Part shown: in pieces, positions 35,121 to 44,020 of the stretch
How the letters are laid out: each line of letters starts with the position of its first letter
How positions within the stretch are numbered: position 1 is the stretch's first letter
Source: Halobaculum rubrum
Lineage (GTDB): Archaea > Halobacteriota > Halobacteria > Halobacteriales > Haloferacaceae
Reading direction: 5' to 3'
DNA: 64,000 nucleotides
NCBI RefSeq assembly: GCF_019880225.1
Contig: NZ_CP082285.1
Span: 29,699 to 93,698 of the forward strand
The notes under the pieces: model-generated
Seen by the model: only the letters and a program-made list of their open reading frames with translations
Told to the model about the DNA's origin: nothing
The model's database searches: none
Translations under genes and position numbers: made by a program

Positions 35121-36666
35121 TGGTCATCGCCTCCAGCGTCTCTGCGAAGCCGTGTACTCTGACCGGCTGTTCCGGAACCGGCTCCTCGGCGTCGCTGTCG
35201 TCCATTTCGTAGTGGACGACGCTGATCTCTGCGTCGGGAGCCATCCGGAAGAGTTCGTTCGTCGTCGGGAACACGTCGTCGCGCTCGCGGAGCAGGTACG
35301 CGACGAACTGCCGGAACGACTCGTGCCCCTCGTGGTGCGACATGGCGATCCGACCGCTGGTGTACTCGCGGTAGAGGCCCCGGAGGTTGTCGGCCTTGGT
35401 GACGACTACGTGGACGTCCTTCGACGGCAGGACACTCTCCTCGAGCGTGGTCAAGATCTGCTGGTAGGTGCCGAAGTACTCCGACGGGGGCGTCTGCTCG
35501 ACGGCACCCGAGTCCTCGTGAACGAGTGAGGCGGCGTCCACGACAAACACGACCGTGTCTGAGAACAACAACTCGCGGGCGAGGAGTCCGGCCATCGCCT
35601 CGTTGCTCTCCACGCTGTCGGACTCGGGACGGTTACTGAACGGGCGAGCGAGCGCGTGCCGAACGTACCGAAGCGTCGTGACCGAGAGCACTCGCGTCGG
35701 AGCGTATCGCCGCAACGCGTCGACGAGCTGCTGGCCCGTGTGTTCACCGGCGGTGTCGAACGCGCGGACCGTCTGGAACCGCGCGAACACGTCGCCGATC
35801 TGGTAGCGGAACCTCAGCTGGTTGTACTGGAGGTTGGGTGTCGGCTCGTCGAGGGGTCCCCACCCATCGGCACCAAGGAACCCGCGGTACAGCGAGGCGA
35901 GCGGTTCGGACGGGTTTGGCTTCGTCTGTCCGGAGTCGAGTTCCTCGACGACATGATAAAATCCAGTCTGGAGTGTCGTCTTCCCCGACCGCGGGGGACC
36001 CAGCACGAGGAAGTTCTCGCGCGCCTCGTACGTGACGAGGCCGAACGTCGCGGTGACGAACGCGAGTGCAGCTGCCCCGGCGACGAGTGGGGTCGTCGTG
36101 CCGGCCCACACCGCCGACAGCGGAAGCTGCTCGGTGAACACATCGGTGGCCGGCGCGGTCGGCGTCGCCCCGACGTACACCTGGAGGAAAGAGACGACCG
36201 CGATCGCCGCGAGGATCACGAACAAGCCTCCCGAGGCACGGGGGAACTGGATGCCCGTGAGGCCATCCCGCAGCCTGAGGCCACCCGCGGCGACGAAGGC
36301 GCCACCGGCCCCGACAACGAACGCACCGAGGTTTGCCGCGGTCAGATACCTGAAGAACACGTCGAGTGTCCCGAACAGCAGTAATGCAGCTCCCAGTGCG
36401 ATCGTCAGTATCAGCGCCGTGTAGCGCTTCATATCGTCGAGCCACAACAGCGCCAGGAGTGCCAGGACGGCTCCGAAGCCACCGGCCACGAGCGCACCGA
36501 GCCCACCGATTGGGCCGACGATGTCGAGGATCAGGGACGGAACGAGCCCCCCGGACGTCCACGCTCGCACCCCGAGCAACCCGATCGCCGGTGCGACGAT
36601 CGCGAAGAGGCCGCAGTACGCGGTGAGTACGAGGAGATCGCTTCCGTCGAGTGGATGTTCTTGCAT
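35113..36666 (-). CDS. Integral-membrane TRAFAC-type GTPase
   Basis: 517 residues. The first 210 residues hold six or seven transmembrane helices. A cytoplasmic GTPase domain follows: G1 LVLGPPRSGKTT (about residue 222), G3 VRAFDTAGE (about 303) and G4 VVTKADN (about 421); the strand VFVVDAASLV precedes G4. The motif set is that of a translation-factor-class GTPase rather than an ATPase. It heads a leftward three-gene operon with the 410-residue protein and an M48 protease. A CTACA-N5-TGTAG site ends 46 nt upstream. I infer a membrane switch that controls the protease or membrane remodelling. Confidence 0.8.
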   Translation of the reverse strand: MQEHPLDGSDLLVLTAYCGLFAIVAPAIGLLGVRAWTSGGLVPSLILDIVGPIGGLGALVAGGFGAVLALLALLWLDDMKRYTALILTIALGAALLLFGTLDVFFRYLTAANLGAFVVGAGGAFVAAGGLRLRDGLTGIQFPRASGGLFVILAAIAVVSFLQVYVGATPTAPATDVFTEQLPLSAVWAGTTTPLVAGAAALAFVTATFGLVTYEARENFLVLGPPRSGKTTLQTGFYHVVEELDSGQTKPNPSEPLASLYRGFLGADGWGPLDEPTPNLQYNQLRFRYQIGDVFARFQTVRAFDTAGEHTGQQLVDALRRYAPTRVLSVTTLRYVRHALARPFSNRPESDSVESNEAMAGLLARELLFSDTVVFVVDAASLVHEDSGAVEQTPPSEYFGTYQQILTTLEESVLPSKDVHVVVTKADNLRGLYREYTSGRIAMSHHEGHESFRQFVAYLLRERDDVFPTTNELFRMAPDAEISVVHYEMDDSDAEEPVPEQPVRVHGFAETLEAMTNG

Positions 36667-36712
36667 CGCAATTCGACGGTGACATACTGGCTTCTAAGAT
36701 CCCCTCACGGGG

Positions 36713-36727
36713 CTACACTTCCTGTAG
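36713..36727 (-). promoter_or_regulatory. CTACA-N5-TGTAG palindrome, site 2
   Basis: CTACA-cttcc-TGTAG, 46 nt upstream of the GTPase start at 36666, in the divergent region shared with the gene at 36792. Confidence 0.65.
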
Positions 36728-36734
36728 AGGCGGT

Positions 36735-36749
36735 CTACACAATGTGTAG
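36735..36749 (+). promoter_or_regulatory. CTACA-N5-TGTAG palindrome, site 3
   Basis: CTACA-caatg-TGTAG, 42 nt upstream of the ATG at 36792. It is 22 bp from site 2 (centre to centre), about two helical turns. Each divergent gene thus has its own copy. Confidence 0.65.
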
Positions 36750-36791
36750 GACGAACAGAAGGGCGGTGTGTCCGCTCGGGCTATCACCGCT

Positions 36792-37325
36792 ATGCTCATC
36801 GACGTTACCGCCGACGGTGGGAGCAGTACCGACCGCTTCGTCAGCGTCGTCTCACAGATCGTCAGCACGTCCGGGTGGCAGCACCGAGGTCAGGGGGGTG
36901 CAGTCGGGCGAGCACAGCAGCTTGTCTCCGGTGGACCGTTGACCATGCATCTGCAACTCCCTGGGGTCAACGCCGATTTGGAACTGGAGTATCGACCGAC
37001 CGCGGAAGCGGTCTGCGATGTCAGACTGTACACCCCGTTAGATCCGTCACTCCCCCACCGAGAGGTCCGGTCGGGGTTCGTCGGTCGCCTCGCAACTGCG
37101 CATAACTCGATCGCACGGAAGTACACGACCAGTCATCTCGAACCGCAGACCGACCCGCACGTACTGTTGATGGGGACGGTTCCACGGACGGCTGGCCGAC
37201 TGTCCATCCAGACGATGGCCGCGGGGCTATCGGCAGCCGCACTCGAGGCCGCGTGGCTCCACGAACAAATCAACTCACCTGTCGACGAATATCTCGGAGA
37301 ACGTGATCGCGGCGACGGACGGTGA
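36792..37325 (+). CDS. Small acidic protein, paralogue of the 37334-37831 gene
   Basis: 177 residues. The core YTPLDPSLP, then G-R-L-A-TAH-N-S-I and a C-terminal LEAAWLHEQI, aligns with HPLDPSLP, GELAATHEAI and TTRLHRRL in the convergent neighbour. The alpha/beta layout of about 150 residues with a long last helix recalls CesT/YbjN-like chaperone folds, but that is a guess. The gene is divergent from the GTPase operon with a dedicated palindromic site, so it likely belongs to the same system. Confidence 0.65.
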   Translation: MLIDVTADGGSSTDRFVSVVSQIVSTSGWQHRGQGGAVGRAQQLVSGGPLTMHLQLPGVNADLELEYRPTAEAVCDVRLYTPLDPSLPHREVRSGFVGRLATAHNSIARKYTTSHLEPQTDPHVLLMGTVPRTAGRLSIQTMAAGLSAAALEAAWLHEQINSPVDEYLGERDRGDGR

Positions 37326-37333
37326 TGCCACGA

Positions 37334-37831
37334 TCAGCGCTCATCTCGGTCGCCCTCACGCCACCGACGGAGGGTTTCCCGAAGTCGCCGGTGGAGGCGA
37401 GTCGTCTCCGTCGCGACCGCCGTGAGTGCCTCGACACAGTGTTCGATCTCTGCAGTCGACTCGTCCGAGCCGAGCCGAACGCGGAGGAGGATTCGACCGT
37501 CCGCGACGATCTCTGCGGTCGTCGGATGATCCTCGAGGGATGCCGCACAGATGGCTTCGTGCGTCGCGGCGAGCTCACCACCCATCCCGTCGGTTCCCTC
37601 CGGAAGCGACGGATCGAGCGGATGGATCAGGTACGCCTCGACGGCGCCGGTTGTAGCGGGTCGCACCAGCAGCCGAGCTCCCTCTTGGTCGAACGACACC
37701 GTCGTCTCACGGGGTGGGTCCGCAGTCGTGGCTTCACGGTCGGCTTCTGACACACACCATTTCGCCTCCTCGAGTGCCTGAAGCAACCGTCCTGACGTTG
37801 CCGTGGACGACGACACAGGTCGACGTCTCAC
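37334..37831 (-). CDS. Small acidic protein, paralogue of the 36792-37325 gene
   Basis: 165 residues from a GTG at 37831. It shares HPLDPSLP, ELAATHEAI and a C-terminal helix ETTRLHRRLRETL with the convergent gene, whose stop is 9 nt away. Duplication with inversion, or independent capture, would explain the arrangement. Function is unknown. The two may form a heterodimer, as small chaperone-like proteins often do. Confidence 0.6.
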   Translation of the reverse strand: MRRRPVSSSTATSGRLLQALEEAKWCVSEADREATTADPPRETTVSFDQEGARLLVRPATTGAVEAYLIHPLDPSLPEGTDGMGGELAATHEAICAASLEDHPTTAEIVADGRILLRVRLGSDESTAEIEHCVEALTAVATETTRLHRRLRETLRRWREGDRDER

Positions 37832-38093
37832 TCTGACGGCATAGAGTCACCGTCCGACCGGGTACCCGTTCGACAGACGCAGGAACACGGCTCTGAACCA
37901 TCGCTGAAGGAGTATACGGGAAAGCCCGGACTTTGTGGGGGTTCACATCTGATCGGGGATAAAATCGCGCCGACAGCGAATTCGCTGGCGCTCCGAGGCT
38001 TGATCGTAGTGGGCTTCCAGAATCTTCTCGGAGACGTCGCCGCGATCGCTGACAACCTCGCGTGGTATGGGCCAACGAGTACCTGGGTAGAGA

Positions 38094-38549
38094 TCACTCC
38101 AGCCGGTTGGCCGCAGGAGCGGTGAAGCGGCCGACGCCCGGAGAGGCGTCCGCGAGCATCATCACCGCCCCCTTATCGCTCGGCTTCATCGGCACGAGGA
38201 AGTGGTACCGGCGGTTGGGGACCAGTACGCCGCGGTGACCGCGGCGCTCGAAGAGCGTCCCCGGAACGCTCAGAGCGAGCCCGTATCCCGGCGAAGCGAC
38301 CGCACGATCTTCGATACTCCGGACGTCGAGACCGACTTCCTCGAGCGCGGCAGACGGATCGTCGGCAACGACGAGCACCGCCCGGCCGACACCTTCGGCG
38401 ACGCCCCACTGTGCAGTGGAGGGACGCTCCCCCGGGTGTGGGAAGCGGCCGCAATCGGTACTCGCGGCGACCACTTCGGTGAGGTCCATCCCCGGCGTGA
38501 GGTTGTGAGTCGAGACGATCTCCCAATCGGCTGCACCATCGTGTGGCAT
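38094..38549 (-). CDS. Hypothetical protein under the palindromic site
   Basis: 151 residues from the ATG at 38549 (MPHDGAADWEIVSTHNL); an ATG 9 nt upstream is also possible. A mixed alpha/beta sequence with GRAVLVVADDPSAALEEVG and a C-terminal GAVMMLADASPG. Not recognised. A CTACT-N5-TGTAG site begins 44 nt upstream, linking it to the GTPase, Vps4 and SpeD units. Confidence 0.6.
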   Translation of the reverse strand: MPHDGAADWEIVSTHNLTPGMDLTEVVAASTDCGRFPHPGERPSTAQWGVAEGVGRAVLVVADDPSAALEEVGLDVRSIEDRAVASPGYGLALSVPGTLFERRGHRGVLVPNRRYHFLVPMKPSDKGAVMMLADASPGVGRFTAPAANRLE

Positions 38550-38593
38550 CACCAGCACGGACGAACCGTCGGTATGTCAACGCTGAATCGGTG

Positions 38594-38608
38594 CTACTGT
38601 TGGTGTAG
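38594..38608 (-). promoter_or_regulatory. CTACA-N5-TGTAG palindrome, site 4 (one mismatch)
   Basis: CTACT-gttgg-TGTAG; read on the minus strand it is CTACA-ccaac-AGTAG. It lies 44 nt upstream of the ATG at 38549. Confidence 0.55.
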
Positions 38609-38641
38609 CAGGTCGAGCGAGAATGTGGCTCGACGCGGCGG

Positions 38642-39910
38642 TTAGAAGGACGCGAGCGCGTCACTGATGCGGTCGGCCGCCACCTCGAGTTTCGACCGCG
38701 GGGTGCCGCCGAACGAGAACCGAACCGCGTTAACCGCGGCATCACCGAAGACACGACCGGGCACGCCCTCGACATCGGCGGCGTCGATCAGGTGCCAGTA
38801 CAGACAGTCACCAGCCGAGACGGGAGCATCTCCCCGGGCCTCGCTGGCCCGGTCGTACCCGGCCAGCGATTCCGGGTCTTCGCGAAGGGGCGCCGCGACG
38901 GTGGGCAGGAGGTAGAACCCACCAGCGGGTCGATGAACCGTCACCTTCGGCGACGCTTCGAGCGGCGCGACCAGCGCCTCCATCCGTCGGTGGTAGCGCT
39001 CGACCGCGGCATCAGCCCGCTGCATTGGGTCGTCCCCGGCGAGCACCGCCTCGAGCAGCACCTGTCCCGGCGTCACCGACTGCATCGCGACGTTGTCGGT
39101 CAGCTGCTCGAGCGGCTCGACGAACCCCGTCGGACAGCGGACGAACCCGAGGCGCCACCCGCTGATGCCGAACACCTTACTGAAACTCCCCACGACCAGC
39201 GTCCGCTCGGACATGCCCGGGAACGTGGCGATACTCCGGTGAGAGTGATCCTCGTACGTGAGGAACGCGTACACCTCGTCGGAGACGACCGCGAGGTCCT
39301 CATCGACAGCCAGCGCGGCGACCCGTTCCAGCCACTCGTGATCGTACACCGCCCCGGTCGGGTTCGCGGGCGAGCAGATCACGAGTACCTCGATCGGGTG
39401 CTCGTGAATCGCTCGCCTGACCCGTTCGACGGGGGGTTGGAACTGCTCGTGTGCGTGCGCCTCGATCGTCACGATCCGGTCGCTCTCGTCGAACATGCGA
39501 ACCGAGTTCGCATGGTACGGGTAGTGCGGCTCAATCAGCAGTGCCGCCCCCTCCGACGACAGCGCGGCGTTGATCGAGTGGTGGATAGCCGCCTGTCCAC
39601 CCGCCGTAACAACGATCGCGGGCGCACCGTCGTCGGTGTGTTCGACGGGGATGGGCTCTTCAAGTCGCTCGTTTTGGAGCCACTCGCGGGCGATCGCATC
39701 ACGGGTGTCCTCTCGACCGATCACGTCGTCGGTGTATTTATGCGGCGTCGCCGCTCGTCCGCTGAACACCGAGGACGGGTCACGAAACGCCTGCGGAGGC
39801 GTCACGTCGGTGTCACCGAGTGAGAGGTCGGTCTCCGTCGTCGATCCGTGTCCGATTCCCGAGCCGGTGCCATCGAACCAGTCGCCGATCAGATTGGTGC
39901 TGTTCGACAT
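38642..39910 (-). CDS. PLP-dependent aminotransferase, class I/II
   Basis: 422 residues from the ATG at 39910 (MSNSTNLIGDWFDG). Fold type I signatures: the PLP-contacting VTAGGQAAIHH, CSPANPTGAVYDHEWL, the Asp and Tyr of VVSDEVYAFLTY, the Schiff-base Lys in VVGSFSKVFGISGWRLGF (about residue 243) and a terminal AVNAVRFSFGG with the carboxylate-binding Arg. The likely reaction is amino transfer to an alpha-keto acid; the substrate cannot be read. It is divergent from the lysyl-tRNA synthetase gene and shares its control region, which suggests lysine or a related amino acid as substrate. Confidence 0.85.
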   Translation of the reverse strand: MSNSTNLIGDWFDGTGSGIGHGSTTETDLSLGDTDVTPPQAFRDPSSVFSGRAATPHKYTDDVIGREDTRDAIAREWLQNERLEEPIPVEHTDDGAPAIVVTAGGQAAIHHSINAALSSEGAALLIEPHYPYHANSVRMFDESDRIVTIEAHAHEQFQPPVERVRRAIHEHPIEVLVICSPANPTGAVYDHEWLERVAALAVDEDLAVVSDEVYAFLTYEDHSHRSIATFPGMSERTLVVGSFSKVFGISGWRLGFVRCPTGFVEPLEQLTDNVAMQSVTPGQVLLEAVLAGDDPMQRADAAVERYHRRMEALVAPLEASPKVTVHRPAGGFYLLPTVAAPLREDPESLAGYDRASEARGDAPVSAGDCLYWHLIDAADVEGVPGRVFGDAAVNAVRFSFGGTPRSKLEVAADRISDALASF

Positions 39911-39972
39911 ATCAACCACCTCACCGAGGGGACAAAAACCGAGTCGGACGACGCTACTCATCGTGAAGACGG

Positions 39973-39987
39973 ATACAATAGCTGTAG
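39973..39987 (+). promoter_or_regulatory. CTACA-N5-TGTAG palindrome, site 5 (one mismatch)
   Basis: ATACA-atagc-TGTAG, 43 nt upstream of the lysyl-tRNA synthetase ATG and 62 nt upstream of the divergent aminotransferase. A CTTTACCC segment follows where a TATA box is expected. Confidence 0.55.
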
Positions 39988-40030
39988 CGCCGTCTTCGCC
40001 GCTTTACCCATCGGTGGTCCGGATCGGTGT

Positions 40031-41494
40031 ATGTCGGAATTCGACCCGACCGACCACTTCGAATCAGATCGACTCGCCAAGCGGAACTCCCTGCGTGAGC
40101 GTGGGATCGACCCATACCCACCCTCGTTCGAGCCCGATCTCTCGCTGGCGGAGTTCGAGGACCGGTTCGCCGACCATGAGGACGACGAGTTGCCCGATGA
40201 GCGGATTCAGCTTGCGGGCCGTATCCGTCGGTTCAACGACCTCGGGAGCGTGGTGTTCTTCGGGATCGAGGACGAGTCCGGCGGGGGCCAACTGTTCATC
40301 GACGAGGACACGGATGGCTACGACCTCGTCGAGGATCTCCACCGGGGCGACATCGTCGGTGCGGTCGGCGCTCCGATGCGCACCAACAGAGGAGAACTCT
40401 CACTCGGTGTCAAGGACCTACACGTGGTCACGAAGGCGCTCAACCACCCACCGAGTGACGGGCTGAACGACGAGGCGAGAGTTCGGAACCGCCCCGTTGC
40501 GATGTGGGACGCCGATCTCCACGAGACGCTTCGAACGCGGTTCGAGGTGATCAGTGCGACGCGCTCGTTCCTCGAGGCGCGCGAGTTCGTCGAGGCCGAC
40601 ACGACCGTCCTCCAGAACGTCTACGGGGGCGCGAACGCGACACCGTTCGAGACATACTGTGAGGCCAAAGACGAGCAGATGTACCTCCGGGTCGCGACGG
40701 AGATCGACCTCAAGAAGCTCGTTGTGGGCGGGTTCGAGCGGGTGTTCGAGATCGGGAAGGTGTTCCGAAACGAGGACATCGACACCACCCACAACCCGGA
40801 GTTCCAGATGCTGGAACTGTACCAAGCGTGGGCGGACTACGAGGACATGATGGCCATCACCGAGGCGCTAGTGTGCCACCTTCTCGACACCGTCGCCGAC
40901 GGTGCCCGGCGCATCGAGTACAACGGCGAGACGCTGGACTTCTCGCGGCCCTGGGATCGCGTCACGATGACCGACGCGATCGCTGCGCACAGCGACCTCA
41001 TGGTCGAGGACCTCTCCGACGAGGAGCTGCGCGCCGAAGCGGAGGCGCGCGGAGCGGAGTTCCCCGGCGGCTTCGAGCGGGGGCTGGGGATCATGGAGTT
41101 GTTCGAGGCGGTCGCGGAATCGGAGCTGAACGACCCCACGTTCGTCATCGACCACCCGCAGGAGACGACGCCGCTGTGTAAGGATCATCGGTCGAAGGAG
41201 GGCCGCATCGAGCGGTTCGAGCTGTTCGTCGGCGGTGCCGAGTTGGCGAACAGCTACACCGAACTGAACGACCCCGTCCAGCAGGGAGAGCACTTCGCGG
41301 CGCAACTGGAACGCTTCGAGGCGGGCGACGACGAGGCCCACCAGATGGACGAGGCCTTCCTCGACGCGCTCGGCTACGGAATGCCCCCGACAGGCGGGTT
41401 GGGAATCGGAATCGACCGACTCGTGATGCTGTTGACCGACTCGCAGTCCATCAAGGACGTGCTGCCGTTCCCAATGGTGAGTACAACAAACTGA
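40031..41494 (+). CDS. lysS: Class II lysyl-tRNA synthetase
   Basis: 487 residues. The N-terminal OB-fold anticodon-binding domain (IQLAGRIRRFNDLGSVVFFG) is followed by the class II catalytic core: motif 2 VFEIGKVFRNEDIDTTHNPEF, then QETTPLCKDHRSK and motif 3 GGLGIGIDRLVMLL. It is full-length, unlike the short EpmA/GenX paralogues. It charges tRNA-Lys or a surrogate with lysine. Many euryarchaea use the unrelated class I enzyme, so this copy on an accessory-looking region may be an extra one, acting in resistance or in making lysyl conjugates. A regulatory palindrome precedes it, and an M48 protease gene follows after 50 nt. Confidence 0.9.
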   Translation: MSEFDPTDHFESDRLAKRNSLRERGIDPYPPSFEPDLSLAEFEDRFADHEDDELPDERIQLAGRIRRFNDLGSVVFFGIEDESGGGQLFIDEDTDGYDLVEDLHRGDIVGAVGAPMRTNRGELSLGVKDLHVVTKALNHPPSDGLNDEARVRNRPVAMWDADLHETLRTRFEVISATRSFLEAREFVEADTTVLQNVYGGANATPFETYCEAKDEQMYLRVATEIDLKKLVVGGFERVFEIGKVFRNEDIDTTHNPEFQMLELYQAWADYEDMMAITEALVCHLLDTVADGARRIEYNGETLDFSRPWDRVTMTDAIAAHSDLMVEDLSDEELRAEAEARGAEFPGGFERGLGIMELFEAVAESELNDPTFVIDHPQETTPLCKDHRSKEGRIERFELFVGGAELANSYTELNDPVQQGEHFAAQLERFEAGDDEAHQMDEAFLDALGYGMPPTGGLGIGIDRLVMLLTDSQSIKDVLPFPMVSTTN

Positions 41495-41544
41495 CCCGCG
41501 GACGGTACCTACAAGTAGACCCCGCCAGCTCGTCTTCCTGTTCG

Positions 41545-43983
41545 ATGCCCGAGGTCGTGGTCGCCGACACTCGCATGGTGTTCGACGCCTCCGAGGCGGT
41601 CGTTCGCGATCGGATTCAGCGGGAGATCGCAGTGACGGACATCGACTACGATCCCACGACAGCGACTGGGACGTTGACCGCGTGGGGTGTCGTCGCCTCC
41701 TACTCGTGGAGTATCGAAGCGGATGGAGAGACGACGACTGCGACCGAACGGCTCTCCGTGAACACGCTCGGATTGGCCGGGTTAGTCAGTATCTTCGGTA
41801 CCATGGCTGTTCTCTCCGCGGTGTTGCTCGGAGTCGGCACCGGAACGCTCGATCTGATGCCGACTCGACCGGGTGGGATCAACCAACCCCCGGAAACCGT
41901 GGTGTGGCCGGCGTACGCCACGACCGCTCTCATGGGGCTGCTCTCACTCGGGTCCTCGCTGGGGTTCCTTCGGGTTGGGCGGCTCCCGACGCCACTTCAG
42001 GAAGTGGAGGAAGACGTGGTTGAGAAGCACATCAAGAGTCTACTCGTTGGGATCGGCTACATCGTATCGGCGCAAGCTGTTCTGCTGTTCGCCGTCGCGC
42101 TTCCGCTCGTTGTGGAGCCGGACCTGATAACCTCCGAGATCTACCGGGTCCCGTTGGTCGTCGGGTTGTTCATCATGGCCGGGGGCACGGCGGGAGTCAT
42201 CGGCTTGGTGTGGGTGAGTGACGACTGGGAACGCCTCCGCCGTAAGATGCCCCGCCAGTTGCTGGACTTGTCAGGCGATGATCTCACCCAGGAGTATCGT
42301 GAGATAACGGTCGAGTTCGACTCGACGAGAGAAGGCGTCGTTCTGGAACGGATCGACGAGGCGGCCTCAACTGTCGGGATCAACATCGACCCAGTCATCG
42401 AGTCGCCGAGCGAGCGGCAACTCCTCGGTGGCGGTGAGCTAACGCGATACGGGTTCAACGGTCGGTACGAATGGGAGATCGTACGAGAGGGGCTGGACGA
42501 CCCCCAGGGGGGCGGTGGATACGTCGTCACCGAGCGACTGTTCGTCGCCGATGACTATCGTGTCGGCGTCATGTTCACAGCCGTGATCGCTGCGTCGCTG
42601 GTCTGGATCTCGACTCACTCGGACAGCCTAATTGCGGTACTGTACGCACCGTCGATCTTCGTCGGGCTACTGTTGGGTCTGGGGACGATCTTTCTCCCAT
42701 CGCTCTTGTACCCTCGTGGGATCGACATCACCGACCCCGCATGTATGGTCAGGCGGGAATCAGAACCTATCACGCGCGTCGCCTGGGTGATTGCGTCGTT
42801 GTTCGGCGTGGGTATCGCGTGGCCTTCGACCCTTCCAACAGCTGGGGCGACGCTCACGATTATCGGTCTCGTGGTGTTCGCACTCATCACGTTTCGATAC
42901 GACTCACTCGTGGAGAAGCTCACACCGGACACACAGCCGGTCTACCTAGCGCATCCGACGCTACAGTACCTGCTAATCACGTTCACGCTGGGTGCGCCGG
43001 CGGCGGCACTTGCGTTCCATGGGATCGAGACCGGATCGATCCCAGACCTTCTCCTGTGGGGTGTCCCCATGTACGCACTGCTCAATGTCGGTATGGTTGC
43101 ACGGGTACTTCGGTCGACCCGTCGAACTGCAGCCGCCCGGTTCGAAGGGATCGGTGCGGAGTCGACGATCGGCCCAATCCGTCGATGGGGGGGATACCTC
43201 CTTGCGGTCGGCTTGTCCCTCGCCACGATCGGTGTCACGGTACTGGTCGCGGGTGACCTCTATGCGGCGACGGCGGATCGGAGTCAGCCGGTTCGACTGC
43301 TGTTGGCTCTCCCGTTCGTCGCGACCGCTTCTCTCCCGCTGGGGGGTGTCGCGTATCAGGTCACGTCTAAACTCGTGACAGTCTGGCAGCTTTTGGGACG
43401 GAGTCAGCCAGTCGACCCGACGGACTACGGGGTTCGTGAGGGAGTAATCGACGCGCAGGTCCGAGTCTACGATGGGCCTGTCGGCGGGGGGCGCGCGATC
43501 TCGCTCGGTGGACGCGGGATAGTCTTCTTCTCGACCGGCGATGCGGACGCGCTCGATCCACGGGAGTTGGAGGCACTGTTGGCGCACGAAGATGCCCACG
43601 CGTCCGTCTACACAGACGGGGTACTCAGTGTCCTTGCACCAGTCCTCGCTGGGGCTACCCTCACGGGACAGAACGTCCTCTTGGGCGCACTGAACTTCCG
43701 TCGCCGCGAACTTCGAGCCGACGATCACGCGGTCGATGCCACGTCGGCTGAGCAGCTGATCGACGCCCTCGAACAGGTTTCCGGGAGACGAGCCAGCGCA
43801 CAGGCCACCGGTGATCGCCAACAGCCGTCGGACTTCACCGCTGCCGCGTTCGCCTCCTTCGCCCCGCGGGAGCTAGACCTCGGTGTGTTCGGGAGCGTGC
43901 TTGGCCTATTCTACGGCGGGTTCACTATGACGCGAGCCCATCCAGATGTCAAGACGAGGGTAAAGCGTCTCCGCCGGCAGTAA
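41545..43983 (+). CDS. Integral-membrane M48 zinc metalloprotease, second of three
   Basis: 812 residues. Two copies of a soluble domain, near residues 5-75 (YSWSIEADGETTTATERLSV) and 250-335 (YEWEIVREG, YVVTERLFVAD), are each followed by transmembrane helices. About ten helices are present in all. The protease site is LLAHEDAHASVYTD (HExxH, about residue 680) with RRELRADDHAVDA (about 720). The repeated domain, also in the first M48 protein, might be an SRPBCC-like lipid-binding fold; I cannot confirm that. It follows the LysRS gene in the same direction and is convergent with the gene at 44021-44578. Confidence 0.85.
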   Translation: MPEVVVADTRMVFDASEAVVRDRIQREIAVTDIDYDPTTATGTLTAWGVVASYSWSIEADGETTTATERLSVNTLGLAGLVSIFGTMAVLSAVLLGVGTGTLDLMPTRPGGINQPPETVVWPAYATTALMGLLSLGSSLGFLRVGRLPTPLQEVEEDVVEKHIKSLLVGIGYIVSAQAVLLFAVALPLVVEPDLITSEIYRVPLVVGLFIMAGGTAGVIGLVWVSDDWERLRRKMPRQLLDLSGDDLTQEYREITVEFDSTREGVVLERIDEAASTVGINIDPVIESPSERQLLGGGELTRYGFNGRYEWEIVREGLDDPQGGGGYVVTERLFVADDYRVGVMFTAVIAASLVWISTHSDSLIAVLYAPSIFVGLLLGLGTIFLPSLLYPRGIDITDPACMVRRESEPITRVAWVIASLFGVGIAWPSTLPTAGATLTIIGLVVFALITFRYDSLVEKLTPDTQPVYLAHPTLQYLLITFTLGAPAAALAFHGIETGSIPDLLLWGVPMYALLNVGMVARVLRSTRRTAAARFEGIGAESTIGPIRRWGGYLLAVGLSLATIGVTVLVAGDLYAATADRSQPVRLLLALPFVATASLPLGGVAYQVTSKLVTVWQLLGRSQPVDPTDYGVREGVIDAQVRVYDGPVGGGRAISLGGRGIVFFSTGDADALDPRELEALLAHEDAHASVYTDGVLSVLAPVLAGATLTGQNVLLGALNFRRRELRADDHAVDATSAEQLIDALEQVSGRRASAQATGDRQQPSDFTAAAFASFAPRELDLGVFGSVLGLFYGGFTMTRAHPDVKTRVKRLRRQ

Positions 43984-44020
43984 ACATAAGACCGAGAGGG
44001 AGACGGCGTGACGAGCGTTC

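Noticed and set aside
41511..41520. CTACAAGTAG upstream of the second M48 gene as an eighth palindromic site
   Set aside because: It lacks the 5-nt spacer and lies only about 25 nt from the start codon, unlike the other seven sites.
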